From CAZUGA01 sp964619885 (lineage in GTDB: Bacteria; Pseudomonadota; Gammaproteobacteria; Methylococcales; UBA1147), in assembly GCA_964619885.1 (NCBI GenBank), contig CAZUGA010000010.1, positions 41,759-105,758 of the forward strand: DNA of 64,000 nucleotides, read 5' to 3'. The translations under genes and the position numbers were made by a program. The notes below the pieces were generated by a model that ran no database searches, was not told where the DNA came from, and worked only from the letters and a program-made list of their open reading frames with translations. Position 1 is the stretch's first letter; every line of letters begins with the position of its first letter. Below are positions 37,580 through 46,546 of this stretch, in pieces.

Positions 37580-38725
37580 ATGAAACTTCGTTTATTGCAT
37601 TTTCTCCTCAGCCTTAGTTTTCTGTCGGCAACCGCCCATGCAGAAGGCAAAATATTGATCCCTGGGGCACCCAAACTCGCAGCCACTGCTTATCTGTTGG
37701 AAGATTTCAACAGTGGCCGAATATTGGTCGAAAATAATGCAGATAAACCGCTCGCCCCGGCAAGTCTGACCAAAATCATGACTGTTTACGTCGCGTTTCG
37801 CGAGTTAAAAAATGCGAACCTCGCGTTGGACGACCAAGTCACAATCAGCAAAAAAGCTTGGCAAATGGGCGGTTCCCGCATGTATATTGAAGTCAATCAC
37901 CAAGTTTCCGTAGAAAACTTACTCAAAGGCATCATCATCCAATCGGGCAATGACGCTAGTGTCGCGCTAGCCGAACATATCGCAGGGGATGAGTCCACCT
38001 TTGCTCAGTTAATGAATCAACAGGCTGAACGCCTCGGTATGAAAAATACGCACTACATGAACAGTACCGGTTGGCCCAGTCCGGATCACTATACAACCGC
38101 AAGAGACCTAGCCACGCTGACACGCGCTTTGATCAAAGAATTTCCCGAGCATTATGCGTGGCATTCGACTAAAGAATTCACCTACAACAACATCACACAA
38201 CACAACCGCAACAAGCTGCTATGGCGCGATGCCAGCGTCGATGGCGTAAAAACCGGCCACACCGATGAAGCCGGATATTGCCTGGTGACTTCAGCCAAGC
38301 GCAACGATATGCGCCTTATCTCAGTGGTGATGGGCACTCAGAGCGAAAATGCCAGAGCCAATCAAAACCAATCACTGTTAAATTACGGATTCCGCTTTTT
38401 CGAGACCCACAAACTCTACAATGCAAATGAATCGCTAACGGAAGTTCGAGTTTGGAAAGGCGACAAAAAACAAATGGTCTTGGGCTTAGCTGATGATTTA
38501 TACGTTACAATACCAAGGCACCACTACGATGATCTGCAAGCTACCATGGAGATCGACCCATTGATAGTCGCCCCGGTCAATGCAGGGGAAAAACTAGGTG
38601 CAGTGAATGTTGATCTGGCCGGCGAACCAGTCGCGTCACAAGCATTGGTCGCGCTAAAAGATGTTCCCGAAGGTAGTGTTTTCCGCCAGTTATACGACAA
38701 AGCTTTGATGTACTGGAACGAATAA
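37580..38725 (+). CDS. dacA: D-alanyl-D-alanine carboxypeptidase (PBP5/DacA)
   Basis: A 381-residue exported protein (signal LLHFLLSLSFLSATAHA) that trims the terminal D-Ala of peptidoglycan stem peptides. The active site is complete: S62xxK65 in PASLTKIM, S122GN in IIQSGNDASVAL and K224TG in DGVKTGHTDEAG. A C-terminal beta domain and an amphipathic end (PEGSVFRQLYDKALMYWNE) would hold it at the inner membrane. Confidence 0.96.
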   Translation: MKLRLLHFLLSLSFLSATAHAEGKILIPGAPKLAATAYLLEDFNSGRILVENNADKPLAPASLTKIMTVYVAFRELKNANLALDDQVTISKKAWQMGGSRMYIEVNHQVSVENLLKGIIIQSGNDASVALAEHIAGDESTFAQLMNQQAERLGMKNTHYMNSTGWPSPDHYTTARDLATLTRALIKEFPEHYAWHSTKEFTYNNITQHNRNKLLWRDASVDGVKTGHTDEAGYCLVTSAKRNDMRLISVVMGTQSENARANQNQSLLNYGFRFFETHKLYNANESLTEVRVWKGDKKQMVLGLADDLYVTIPRHHYDDLQATMEIDPLIVAPVNAGEKLGAVNVDLAGEPVASQALVALKDVPEGSVFRQLYDKALMYWNE

Positions 38726-38746
38726 ACCTGCGTTACATCTATCGGT

Positions 38747-39013
38747 ATGAGCGCTAACGAATCCATACTAGAATTTCCATGCGACTTTCCGATCAAAGCC
38801 ATGGGCCTCAATAACGGGGAATTCGAACTGTTGGTGGTTCAATTGATCCGTAGACACGCGCAAAACTTCAGCCAAGCCGCAGTTAGCAATCGACTGAGCA
38901 AAGGCGATAAATACCTATCGGTAACCGTCACCATCTGTGCGCAAAGCCAACAACAACTGGATGCCATCTACCAGGATTTGACCGACTGCGAAGCCGTTCT
39001 TATGGCTCTATAG
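38747..39013 (+). CDS. ybeD: DUF493 family protein YbeD
   Basis: An 88-residue cytoplasmic protein matching the DUF493/YbeD family in length and motifs (LEFPCDFPIKAMGL, LVVQLIRRHAQNF, YLSVTVTICAQSQQQLDAIY, LTDCEAVLMAL). The fold is ACT-like; no firm function is known. It follows dacA by 21 bases, as in enterics, where lipB comes next; here lipB is 4.2 kb away. Confidence 0.92.
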   Translation: MSANESILEFPCDFPIKAMGLNNGEFELLVVQLIRRHAQNFSQAAVSNRLSKGDKYLSVTVTICAQSQQQLDAIYQDLTDCEAVLMAL

Positions 39014-39032
39014 TACAGTCACCCCGTCCCCA

Positions 39033-39677
39033 TCAAGCCGCCATGGCTTTGACCACATCACTATAATCATTAAAACATTTTTGATAAAAATCCTGCTGCT
39101 TTAAGCGATTACGCCAAGCGCTAATTCGCCCGTATGGCCCCAGATGGATTGCGCTCAGTTCAGCCGGGTCCAGATTGGCCAGCAAATTGAAATCCGCCAG
39201 GCTTAATTCAGCACCCGCCAGATTCTCATTTTCCGATAATTGCTGTTCAACAATCGGCAAAAAGTTACCCAGAAACGCAGCGCCCTCTTCCATAGAACGG
39301 GGATCAACATCAAGCCCCATGGCCGGCGCTATAATCCTATTAAAATAGACTTTGATCATCGCGGCACCCACATGCATCGATCCAAAATCAATCCACTGAT
39401 CAACCAAAGCACATTGCTGTAATTGTTCCGGATAAAGCTTGGAATTGCACTTTCGCGCCAGGTAACGGCAAATCGCATTGCTCTCGAACAATGCAAAATC
39501 CCCGTCCACCACAGCCGGAACCTTACCCGCCGGATGTACCTGCATTTGCGCATCGCTCTTGTGTTCGCCCGCAGCAAGATTAAGCGTCGTATAGTTATAC
39601 TCCAAGCCCAAAGCATTGGCCACATAACGGACTTTGTTGGATGGAATCGATAAATCACTACCCCTAATTTCTAACAT
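39033..39677 (-). CDS. Glutathione S-transferase family protein
   Basis: A 214-residue cytosolic GST. The thioredoxin-like N-domain has the GSH-binding segments HPAGKVPAVVDGDFALFESN and AICRYLA; Ser near residue 12 (SIPSNKVRY) is a candidate for activating glutathione. The all-helical C-domain has the N-capping box ELSLADFNLLANL. Substrate unknown. Encoded opposite to the cell-wall genes and the first of the genes that separate ybeD from lipB. Confidence 0.88.
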   Translation of the reverse strand: MLEIRGSDLSIPSNKVRYVANALGLEYNYTTLNLAAGEHKSDAQMQVHPAGKVPAVVDGDFALFESNAICRYLARKCNSKLYPEQLQQCALVDQWIDFGSMHVGAAMIKVYFNRIIAPAMGLDVDPRSMEEGAAFLGNFLPIVEQQLSENENLAGAELSLADFNLLANLDPAELSAIHLGPYGRISAWRNRLKQQDFYQKCFNDYSDVVKAMAA

Positions 39678-40134
39678 CTCTTTCCCCTCTATATAGCTGA
39701 AAAGTTAAAGAATCTCTGTTCAGTAAACAAGCTGTAGCATTAAATTACAACAGCAGCAATCAACCACTATTTATTACAATTCCGTTTAGCCATAGACAAG
39801 CCACGCACACTAATATTATGAAATAACCAATCGCCAAACAAAGACTGTTTTAGCATTTTACAACGATTCTGATAAAAAATATTTCATCAAAAAAACATCA
39901 ATAGAAAATGATCCGTTGAAATCGAATATATCGACCCACGCTGCCAATATCCTAAATCTGTATCGATCCTTTAGACATCTACCACTCACCAAAAGGTCGA
40001 TTCTGATAAACTAATCTAATGATTCTTGCCATCGAGTCAGAATTTAGCAAGAAACGCACCATCAACTATCTGGTAAATCAATAAAATCCTTAAGAATTTG
40101 TACTAACTTCACAGCTTGTTAGTATAATCCGGGT
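39678..40134. other. Divergent intergenic region, 457 bases
   Basis: An AT-rich spacer between the GST (minus) and GNAT (plus) genes. Both promoters should lie here. No RNA gene, repeat or remnant is seen. Confidence 0.4.
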
Positions 40135-40590
40135 ATGAAAATCCGCCGTCTAAAACAGGCCGACGCAACACGGACGGCGCATGTTATTTTTAAGTCGTTA
40201 ACCAAACTCAACAGCCGCGACTATCCCAAGCACGTCATCGAAACGTTGGTTAAGCGCTATGCGCCTGACCAACTGTGGGCATCCAGTACACAATCGGAGA
40301 TTTACGTTGCGGTCGATGGGGGACGCGTACTCGGCACCGCGTGCTTAATCAATGCCGGAATTTATTCGATGTTCGTGGACCCGGATTTCACCCGCCACGG
40401 GATAGGTAGCGCGTTAATGCAGCGTCTCGAACGGGCCGCATATAGTCATGGAAAGCGTTTGATCACGCTGACTTCCAGCGTGACCGCGGTCGATTTTTAC
40501 CTGACTTGCGGCTATACCATTACGCGCAAATTGGATTCGCTTCGTACGGGGTGTCTGCTAGAGATGCAAAAAGCACTACAGCCCTGCTAA
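40135..40590 (+). CDS. GNAT family N-acetyltransferase
   Basis: A 151-residue GNAT enzyme. The acetyl-CoA binding motif A is RHGIGSALMQRLERAAY (Q/RxxGxG/A), preceded by the beta-4 strand GIYSMFVDPDFT and followed by RLITLTSSVTAVDFYLTCGY, typical of motif B. The acceptor substrate is not predictable. Starts ATG 40135 at the end of an AT-rich leader; monocistronic by spacing. Confidence 0.88.
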   Translation: MKIRRLKQADATRTAHVIFKSLTKLNSRDYPKHVIETLVKRYAPDQLWASSTQSEIYVAVDGGRVLGTACLINAGIYSMFVDPDFTRHGIGSALMQRLERAAYSHGKRLITLTSSVTAVDFYLTCGYTITRKLDSLRTGCLLEMQKALQPC

Positions 40591-40910
40591 CGATTTAATT
40601 AAAAGGGTAAAAATTTCTTTAGTATCCAAAATTCGCTAATGCTGTTGGACTCAATTTGGATAATTTATTGTATAAACGGGTTGCGGCCGCGTGAACCAAG
40701 CCGAACGATCACCAAGCACGGAAGTACTTTAAACAACCCCCGGGCGGCCTCTATCCTAATTGATGGAGATATTTCCGCGACCCTATTCTGAAACAGAATC
40801 GTCTCAGCGTTGTCCAACACGCAAACACAGTATTAACAGGACTTCTCCGGCGCATTTTGCGAGCCGGTTAGGTCCGAGCAACTCTGTACCAGCAAATCGA
40901 GGTAAGCAAC
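40591..40910. other. Intergenic region, 320 bases
   Basis: A spacer between the GNAT and DUF4870 genes. A ribosome site (GAGGTAAGCAAC) for the latter lies at its end. No other feature seen. Confidence 0.4.
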
Positions 40911-41282
40911 ATGACCCAAGCACATCATATAGAACACGCTGGCCATACCGACGAGCTGCGCGGCAGCCGCCGCCTGACTGGCTTTTTGTATCTACTACAA
41001 ATCCTGGCCCTTGCTAGCGGCGGCATAACCCTTCTGATTACCGCGGGCATCAATTACGCGACCCGCAACAAAGTCCGGGGAACCTGGCTTGAATCTCATT
41101 ATCGTTGGCAAAATAAAACTTCCTTGTTCACACTGGTATTAGCATTGATCGGCGGCTTAACGTTCCAGATGGGTATCGGTGGTTTGATCCTACTGGTCGC
41201 CATCACCTATTTGATTTTCCGGGTCTTCCGCGGTTGGAGCCGATGGAATCTTAACGAAGCCTTGGACGAATCCGAATTATAA
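40911..41282 (+). CDS. DUF4870-like (Tic20-like) membrane protein
   Basis: A 123-residue protein with three to four helices: TGFLYLLQILALASGGITLL, then the family-like block GINYATRNKVRGTWLESHYR, FTLVLALIGGLTFQMG and IGGLILLVAITYLIFRVFRG. The NxRxxVRGTWLESHxRWQ motif is typical of gammaproteobacterial DUF4870-type proteins. Function unknown. ATG follows GAGGTAAGCAAC. Followed by a good terminator. Confidence 0.75.
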   Translation: MTQAHHIEHAGHTDELRGSRRLTGFLYLLQILALASGGITLLITAGINYATRNKVRGTWLESHYRWQNKTSLFTLVLALIGGLTFQMGIGGLILLVAITYLIFRVFRGWSRWNLNEALDESEL

Positions 41283-41334
41283 GGCGGAAATTACCATTCC
41301 ATCCACGGAGGGCTAAACACAGGACGGCGGCTTA

Positions 41335-41367
41335 GCGAAAGGCCCGTTGGATTATTGGGCTTTTCGC
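41335..41367 (+). terminator. Rho-independent terminator after the DUF4870-like gene
   Basis: An 11-base stem with one G-U pair (GCGAAAGGCCC / GGGCTTTTCGC) around an 11-base loop. It has a U-run within the descending arm, in the manner of the common AAAGGCCC...GGGCTTTT terminators. Confidence 0.7.
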
Positions 41368-41431
41368 AGCTTGGATAAACTACAACTTGTGCCTGAATAC
41401 TTTTATTTAGAATCCATCTCAATCGCAGCGG

Positions 41432-42619
41432 ATGCCGTACATTGATATTGGAAGGCGCGTCACATCGGTAGATCTGCTGCGTGGTCTGGTCATGCTATTG
41501 ATGGCACTGGACCACGTACGCGATTTCTGGAGTATCGCGCCGTTTTCGCCTACCGATCTGAGCCAGTCTACGCCAGCCTATTTCTTTACCCGCTGGATCA
41601 CGCATTTTTGTGCGCCGGTCTTCGTATTTCTGTCTGGGCTCAGCGTCTGGCTGCACCGGCAAAACTATAAACTTTCCGCACCGCGCTTGTCCGGATTCCT
41701 GATTACCCGTGGACTGTGGCTCATCTTTATCGAGATCACTCTAATCAGCTTTGTCTGGCAATTTAGTTTTCAGTTATTGATTCTACAAGTCATCTGGGCC
41801 ATTGGCTGCTCAATGCTCGTACTGGCGCTGCTGGTGTTCCTGCCCAGCACATTGGCAGGATTTTTCGGACTTGCTCTGATTATGTTCCACAACACGCTAG
41901 ATGGAGTAATCGTCGATACGCCCAACTGGCTGGCTGGGCTCTGGAGTATTCTCCATGTCATGTCTACGCTTCCTATCCAATTCACCTCGTTTAACGGCAT
42001 CGCCGTGGTTTACCCACTGATCCCATGGATCGGCGTAATGGCGTTGGGCTATAGTCTGGGGCCACTATTCGAGCTGCCCGCACACCGCCGCGACCGCCGC
42101 TTACGCTGGATAGGTTGCTGTGCCATCACAATGTTCGTGCTACTGCGGGGCTTCAACCTATACGGAGATCCTGGCCTAAGCTCAGCTGATGCGCCATGGA
42201 ACGCTCACGGACGCAACGCGCTCTATGCATTTATGTCCTTTCTGAACACCAGTAAATACCCGCCGTCTTTACTGTATCTGTTGATGACGCTGGGTCCGGC
42301 CTTGTTGCTGGTGCCGCTATTGGAGCGCTGGCGAGGTACTGGCGCCAAAGTGGTGACCGTATTCGGCCGCGTTCCGTTTCTATTTTATATATTGCACCTA
42401 TATCTGATTCACTTCAGCGCCAATCTCTGGCTAGGCCTCGAATATGGGGTATGGAATATTGCACCCTTCGACCCTTCCACCTGGCCACCCGGCCTGCAAC
42501 CCAATCTGACCCGCGCGTATCTGGTTTGGGTGATTACTTGCTGGTTGCTCTATTGGCCATGCCGCGCATTTATGCGGTTGCGCCAACGTTCAAACAAAGC
42601 CTGGTTAAGTTATCTGTAA
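41432..42619 (+). CDS. DUF1624/HGSNAT-like acyltransferase-family membrane protein
   Basis: A 395-residue polytopic protein with about ten helices. The N-terminal block RVTSVDLLRGLVMLLMALDH, then DHVRDFW, TRWITHFCAPVFVFLSG, and later IPWIGVMALGYSLGP and GRVPFLFYILHLYLIH are characteristic of the heparan-alpha-glucosaminide N-acetyltransferase-like (DUF1624) family. Such proteins are thought to transfer acyl groups across the membrane; the His in ALDH is the likely catalytic residue by analogy. Substrate unknown. No ribosome site stands out before ATG 41432. Confidence 0.82.
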   Translation: MPYIDIGRRVTSVDLLRGLVMLLMALDHVRDFWSIAPFSPTDLSQSTPAYFFTRWITHFCAPVFVFLSGLSVWLHRQNYKLSAPRLSGFLITRGLWLIFIEITLISFVWQFSFQLLILQVIWAIGCSMLVLALLVFLPSTLAGFFGLALIMFHNTLDGVIVDTPNWLAGLWSILHVMSTLPIQFTSFNGIAVVYPLIPWIGVMALGYSLGPLFELPAHRRDRRLRWIGCCAITMFVLLRGFNLYGDPGLSSADAPWNAHGRNALYAFMSFLNTSKYPPSLLYLLMTLGPALLLVPLLERWRGTGAKVVTVFGRVPFLFYILHLYLIHFSANLWLGLEYGVWNIAPFDPSTWPPGLQPNLTRAYLVWVITCWLLYWPCRAFMRLRQRSNKAWLSYL

Positions 42620-43195
42620 ACAAACTCGCCACAGCTTCGCGTCGGGCCGGTCAGCGTAGCGCCCTCCCGCAAATTTCACAATTCGATTCAGGATTCGCCG
42701 CGATAAACACCGCCAAACATCTCTAAAAAAGCCTTCATGTATCAAAGTCCAACCGCGGTCTGGAATCTGAGACCTCCCCAGCACCCGGCGTATACGATTG
42801 TTTTAATGTAAAAAATATCGAAAACTGGCGATTTTTCGGCGCGGTTTTAGAATTCCGCACCGTTTGCATGCAACTTCAATTTATTAAATAGATATCAATA
42901 ACTTGCAGATTCTCATTGAAAAAGTCGCGGCGCACGTTGATTTTTAAAGAAAAATCGCCTATTTTGAACGCCTCTGACCTAGTGCGAAGGGTGAATCGAT
43001 GGGGTGCGCCGAAAATGACCGGATTCTCTTTTAGGTTTCAATAGCTTACGAATGTGCTGTTGGAATACCGACCGGGATGTGAACGGGTTTATTGGTTTGA
43101 TGGCGGATAGCGCTTTACTTATCCGCCCTTTTTGGCGGGCGATGATGCGGTTGGGGCTGGCTGGTTTAATGGAGGTAACTTGATTTTGATCGGCA
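42620..43195. other. Intergenic region, 576 bases
   Basis: A long spacer before lipB. It carries a REP-like hairpin at 43102-43127 and a GGAGG at 43171 that is too far from the lipB start to be its ribosome site. No coding remnant was recognised in 42620-43100. Confidence 0.4.
43102..43127 (+). repeat. REP-like hairpin or terminator upstream of lipB
   Basis: A perfect 8-base inverted repeat, GGCGGATA / TATCCGCC, with a 10-base loop (GCGCTTTACT), followed by CTTTTTGGCGGG. The GGCGGATAgcg...TATCCGCC pattern resembles dispersed REP palindromes of gammaproteobacteria, and the T-run would also let it act as a terminator. Confidence 0.6.
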
Positions 43196-43825
43196 GTGGC
43201 TGCTAGCGAAATTCGGCTGCGTTATCTGGGCATTCGCGATTACATCGAGACCTGGCGCGAGATGCAGGCGTTTACCGATGCTCGGGACGCGCACACGGCG
43301 GACGAGCTTTGGGTACTGGAGCACACCCCGGTGTACACACAGGGCTTGAATGGCAAAGCAGAGCATATTCTTAACCCCGGTGATATTCCGGTAATACATT
43401 GCGACCGCGGCGGCCAAGCCACCTACCATGGACCCGGCCAGTTGATAGTCTACACACTGATAGACCTGCGCCGCAAAAACTTGAGCGTACGCGCACTTGT
43501 CAGCGCACTGGAAGACTCCGCAATTGACACCTTGAGCCAATATGGGCTGCAAGCTTCATCACGGCCAGATGCGCCTGGGGTTTATGTAGACGGGCGTAAA
43601 ATTGGGTCCGTGGGTATCCGGGTAAGACGCGGTTGCAGCTACCACGGTATGAGTTTGAACGTGGCGATGGATTTGGCACCATTTGCCGGAATCAACATTT
43701 GTGGTTTTCCGACTCTGCAGGCCACCCAAATCAGCGCCCTGGACGGACCGGACAAAACTTTGGAAGTCGCGGTGCCGTTCGTTGCGCGGTTTGCGGATTT
43801 ATTGAGTTGTCAGGTCGTCGCCTGA
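43196..43825 (+). CDS. lipB: Octanoyl-[ACP]:protein N-octanoyltransferase LipB
   Basis: A 209-residue enzyme that moves octanoate from ACP to lipoyl domains, the first step of lipoate synthesis. Catalytic Cys169 (GINICGFPTLQ) and Lys135 (VDGRKIGSVGIRVRRG) are at the same numbers as in E. coli LipB, and the signature RGGQATYHGPGQL is present. GTG 43196 is the only possible start, because TGA at 43187 closes the frame upstream. lipA follows 88 bases later. Confidence 0.97.
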   Translation: MAASEIRLRYLGIRDYIETWREMQAFTDARDAHTADELWVLEHTPVYTQGLNGKAEHILNPGDIPVIHCDRGGQATYHGPGQLIVYTLIDLRRKNLSVRALVSALEDSAIDTLSQYGLQASSRPDAPGVYVDGRKIGSVGIRVRRGCSYHGMSLNVAMDLAPFAGINICGFPTLQATQISALDGPDKTLEVAVPFVARFADLLSCQVVA

Positions 43826-43913
43826 CATTCCCAAGGAGTTTGATTCAGGATACACTTATAGTCAATGTCACGAGTATTATTCGACCACCATTAGTCAATC
43901 GCATCCTGGCCGC

Positions 43914-44882
43914 ATGACCCACACACCGAACTACAATGCGCCTTCCCGCGCCACTCCGGAAAGCCACCAACGAAATCGGGACAAACTGGCTCGAATTCCG
44001 ATTAAAGTAGTATCAGACACCCAGCCATTGCGAAAACCGTCGTGGATTAGGGTCAAAGCGCCGCTAGGGGATAAAATTCAGCACATCAAAAGAACATTGC
44101 GCGAACATAATCTTTATAGCGTTTGCGAGGAAGCCGCCTGCCCCAACTTGGCTGAGTGCTTCAACGGCGGTACCGCTACGTTTATGATCATGGGTGATAT
44201 CTGCACGCGACGCTGTCCATTCTGCGACGTCGCTCACGGCAAACCGGGTATGCTGGACCCGGACGAACCGCAAAACTTGGCGGATACAATTTTCGACATG
44301 AAGCTGAACTATGTGGTGATCACTTCTGTCGACCGCGACGACCTCAAGGACGGTGGCGCTGGACATTTTGCCGAATGCATTGGCGCTGTGCGACAGGAAA
44401 ATTCGGATATCAAAATCGAGGTCTTGGTACCAGATTTTCGCGGACGCATGGAACCGGCGCTGACCGCATTGGGTCAAAACCTGCCGAATGTACTCAATCA
44501 CAATCTGGAAACCGTTCCCCGTTTGTATAAAAAGGCGCGACCCGGCGCCAACTACGAATGGTCGTTGCAATTGTTACAACGCTTTAAACAAGAACACCCG
44601 AAGGTTACGACAAAATCAGGCCTGATGCTGGGTTTGGGCGAAGAGATCAATGAGGTAGAACAGGTCATGCTGGATTTGCGCACGCACGGATGCAACATGC
44701 TAACCCTGGGGCAATACTTACAGCCCAGTCTGGAACACCTGCCCGTGGTGCGTTATGTCGAACCGGCAGAATTTGACCGGCTTGGCCAGGTTGGCCGAAA
44801 GATGGGCTTTTCCGAGGTCGCCAGCGGACCACTTGTCAGATCGTCGTACCACGCCGACATACAGGCAAAAAACATCGTCTAA
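43914..44882 (+). CDS. lipA: Lipoyl synthase LipA (radical SAM)
   Basis: A 322-residue radical SAM enzyme that inserts two sulfurs into protein-bound octanoate. The auxiliary 4Fe-4S cluster ligands are C71, C76 and C82 (CEEAACPNLAEC); the SAM cluster is C97, C101 and C104 (CTRRCPFC); the C-terminal VRSSYHAD supplies the Ser ligand. Everything needed for activity is present. Completes the lipoate pair with lipB. Confidence 0.98.
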   Translation: MTHTPNYNAPSRATPESHQRNRDKLARIPIKVVSDTQPLRKPSWIRVKAPLGDKIQHIKRTLREHNLYSVCEEAACPNLAECFNGGTATFMIMGDICTRRCPFCDVAHGKPGMLDPDEPQNLADTIFDMKLNYVVITSVDRDDLKDGGAGHFAECIGAVRQENSDIKIEVLVPDFRGRMEPALTALGQNLPNVLNHNLETVPRLYKKARPGANYEWSLQLLQRFKQEHPKVTTKSGLMLGLGEEINEVEQVMLDLRTHGCNMLTLGQYLQPSLEHLPVVRYVEPAEFDRLGQVGRKMGFSEVASGPLVRSSYHADIQAKNIV

Positions 44883-44970
44883 AGAAGCTCTTGAGGAAAT
44901 AGACCGAAACAAGAATGTTGCAAAACAAGCCCTTTTACAGACATCTTCTTAAATCTTGGATTTATGTTTT

Positions 44971-45720
44971 ATGCCGTATGAATTAGGACGAGCGCTGCAA
45001 AATCTAATTTTGTCCTCTGCGGCACCGTTTCTTCTTATTCTGTTTGGACTATTGATTCGGCGAAAAACAGTGTCAACCTTGCTAATTACCAGCGGCATCC
45101 TTTTGCTATACCTGGCCGCGATTCCTGCGACTAGCAATATATTGCAGTCCATGAATCCGGTTTATGCAATCGTAGATCCAAAAAAGCTTGATAGCAAAGC
45201 CATCGTCGTCATTGGCGGCGGTACTTACAGAGATTCGCCGGAATACGGCGGCAGTTCAGTCAGTGGTTTTACATTAGAACGAATAAGGTACGCGGCTTGG
45301 CTGCACCGCCATAATGGGATACCGATTCTGGTTAGCGGCGGGCGTATTGGCACAGGACTACCAAGCGAGGCTGAATTAATGGCAAAAACCCTGCGCGATG
45401 AACTGGGCGTTCCGGTGCGCTGGCTGGAAACTGACAGTTTTAATACTTATGAAAACGCTGTTAATTCCGCAATAATTTTACGCAAACACGGAATAGAGAA
45501 CATAGCGCTGGTCACACATGGCTTCCATATGCCACGCGCGCTGAATATATTCAGGAGTACCGGACTTAGAGTTACTCCGGCGCCAACCGTATTCACCGAT
45601 AGTCGATGGGCAGATTTTTGGATCATTGAATGGATACCCAGCGGTCCAGCCGCGATTACCAACTGGCTGTTACTGAGGGAAATGATGGGTCGATTGTGGT
45701 ATTCGATCCGCTATTCTTAG
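44971..45720 (+). CDS. YdcF/ElyC-like DUF218 membrane protein
   Basis: A 249-residue protein with two N-terminal helices (SSAAPFLLILFGLLI and TLLITSGILLLYLAAIP) followed by a DUF218 domain: IVVIGGGTYRDSPEY, LERIRYAAWLH, ILVSGGRIGTGLPSEAELMA, SFNTYENAVNS and LVTHGFHMPRALNIF. ElyC of this family affects cell-envelope polysaccharide homeostasis; the exact role here is open. ATG 44971 is used; a TTG at 44956 would add five residues. Convergent with the small-protein gene downstream. Confidence 0.85.
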   Translation: MPYELGRALQNLILSSAAPFLLILFGLLIRRKTVSTLLITSGILLLYLAAIPATSNILQSMNPVYAIVDPKKLDSKAIVVIGGGTYRDSPEYGGSSVSGFTLERIRYAAWLHRHNGIPILVSGGRIGTGLPSEAELMAKTLRDELGVPVRWLETDSFNTYENAVNSAIILRKHGIENIALVTHGFHMPRALNIFRSTGLRVTPAPTVFTDSRWADFWIIEWIPSGPAAITNWLLLREMMGRLWYSIRYS

Positions 45721-45822
45721 CACAGCTGAATATTTTCGATCAAGGCCGCCGCGCATATCTGCAGCGCAGACTAAAGGTATCTATAGAGGATAATAACGAA
45801 AAAAAAGGCTATGCAAAAAACT

Positions 45823-45848
45823 GCCGGGGTAAAGCTACGTGCCCCGGC
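45823..45848 (-). terminator. Strong terminator between convergent genes
   Basis: A perfect 7-base GC-rich stem (GCCGGGG / CCCCGGC) with a 12-base loop. Read on the minus strand it is followed by AGTTTTTTG, so it mainly ends transcription of the small-protein gene at 45884-46087. Confidence 0.8.
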
Positions 45849-45883
45849 TTTCTAGAGGAGGAAACTGTGATAAGGTAACTAAA

Positions 45884-46087
45884 TCAATGGTGCCGGTATT
45901 CATCCAAAACTTGTACTTTGAGGAGTCGGACCGCAACTTTTTCACCGTACCAAAGCCCGGTGAATGGATCCTGCCATTGGGTTGTAGGCTGCGATAATCT
46001 GATGGTTTTGCGGCGCTTCCAACCATAACCCCACAACAACACATCGCTAAACCCGTGGTTAAAAAATGACTTTAGTTTGTCAAGCAT
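45884..46087 (-). CDS. Small conserved-looking protein, 67 residues
   Basis: ATG 46087 has an excellent ribosome site (AGGAGGTAGTGCC) and encodes MLDKLKSFFNHGFSDVLLWG, then WKRRKTIRLSQPTTQWQDPF and TGLWYGEKVAVRLLKVQVLD. It is basic and rich in Trp, with no signal peptide or helix spanning a membrane. A terminator with a T6 run follows the stop codon by about 35 bases. Those signals at both ends make this a real, independently expressed gene. I do not know its function or family name. Confidence 0.7.
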   Translation of the reverse strand: MLDKLKSFFNHGFSDVLLWGYGWKRRKTIRLSQPTTQWQDPFTGLWYGEKVAVRLLKVQVLDEYRHH

Positions 46088-46477
46088 GGCACTACCTCCT
46101 AATTGGAGAATTCGCCGTCCGGTGGCAAGTATCGGCACGTTACCCTTGCGCCATTAATTAAAGCATATGGCATGCCAGTTTTTATTTTACTCAAAGATAA
46201 TCTCGCCAAACGCTACTACACAAGGCATTGACGGTTAATGTCAAACATGATAACCCCCATCTAGAAGCTTGTGAGACTCGATTAAACACCGCTATAAAAG
46301 GTCATAAACTGACACAAAACGTCAGCTTATGTGAGCCACATCGCAAAATCGGTCTGTATTTCAACGAAAAACAAGCGTTTTAAGCTTTATTATCGTTTTA
46401 ATTGTTTTAACCTTAAGCACACCCGTAGCGCACCAAATTATCAACTGCAGTACCCAGAACAGGGCGGAAAGGCATCG
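46088..46477. other. Divergent intergenic region, 390 bases
   Basis: A spacer between the 67-residue protein gene (minus) and the short upstream frame of the cupin gene (plus). AT-rich; promoters for both should be here. Nothing else recognised. Confidence 0.4.
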
Positions 46478-46546
46478 ATGTCTAATGATAAAATGAGCAC
46501 AACCTCTCAATTTCGAAGCAAAACAGAATTACAGGTATTTCGATGA
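46478..46546 (+). CDS. Possible 22-residue leader peptide coupled to the cupin gene
   Basis: ATG 46478 with GGCGGAAAGG upstream reads MSNDKMSTTSQFRSKTELQV-FR and stops at TGA 46544, overlapping the cupin ATG at 46543 (ATGA). The overlap and ribosome site suggest translational coupling; no attenuator-like codon run is seen. It could be chance. Confidence 0.3.
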   Translation: MSNDKMSTTSQFRSKTELQVFR

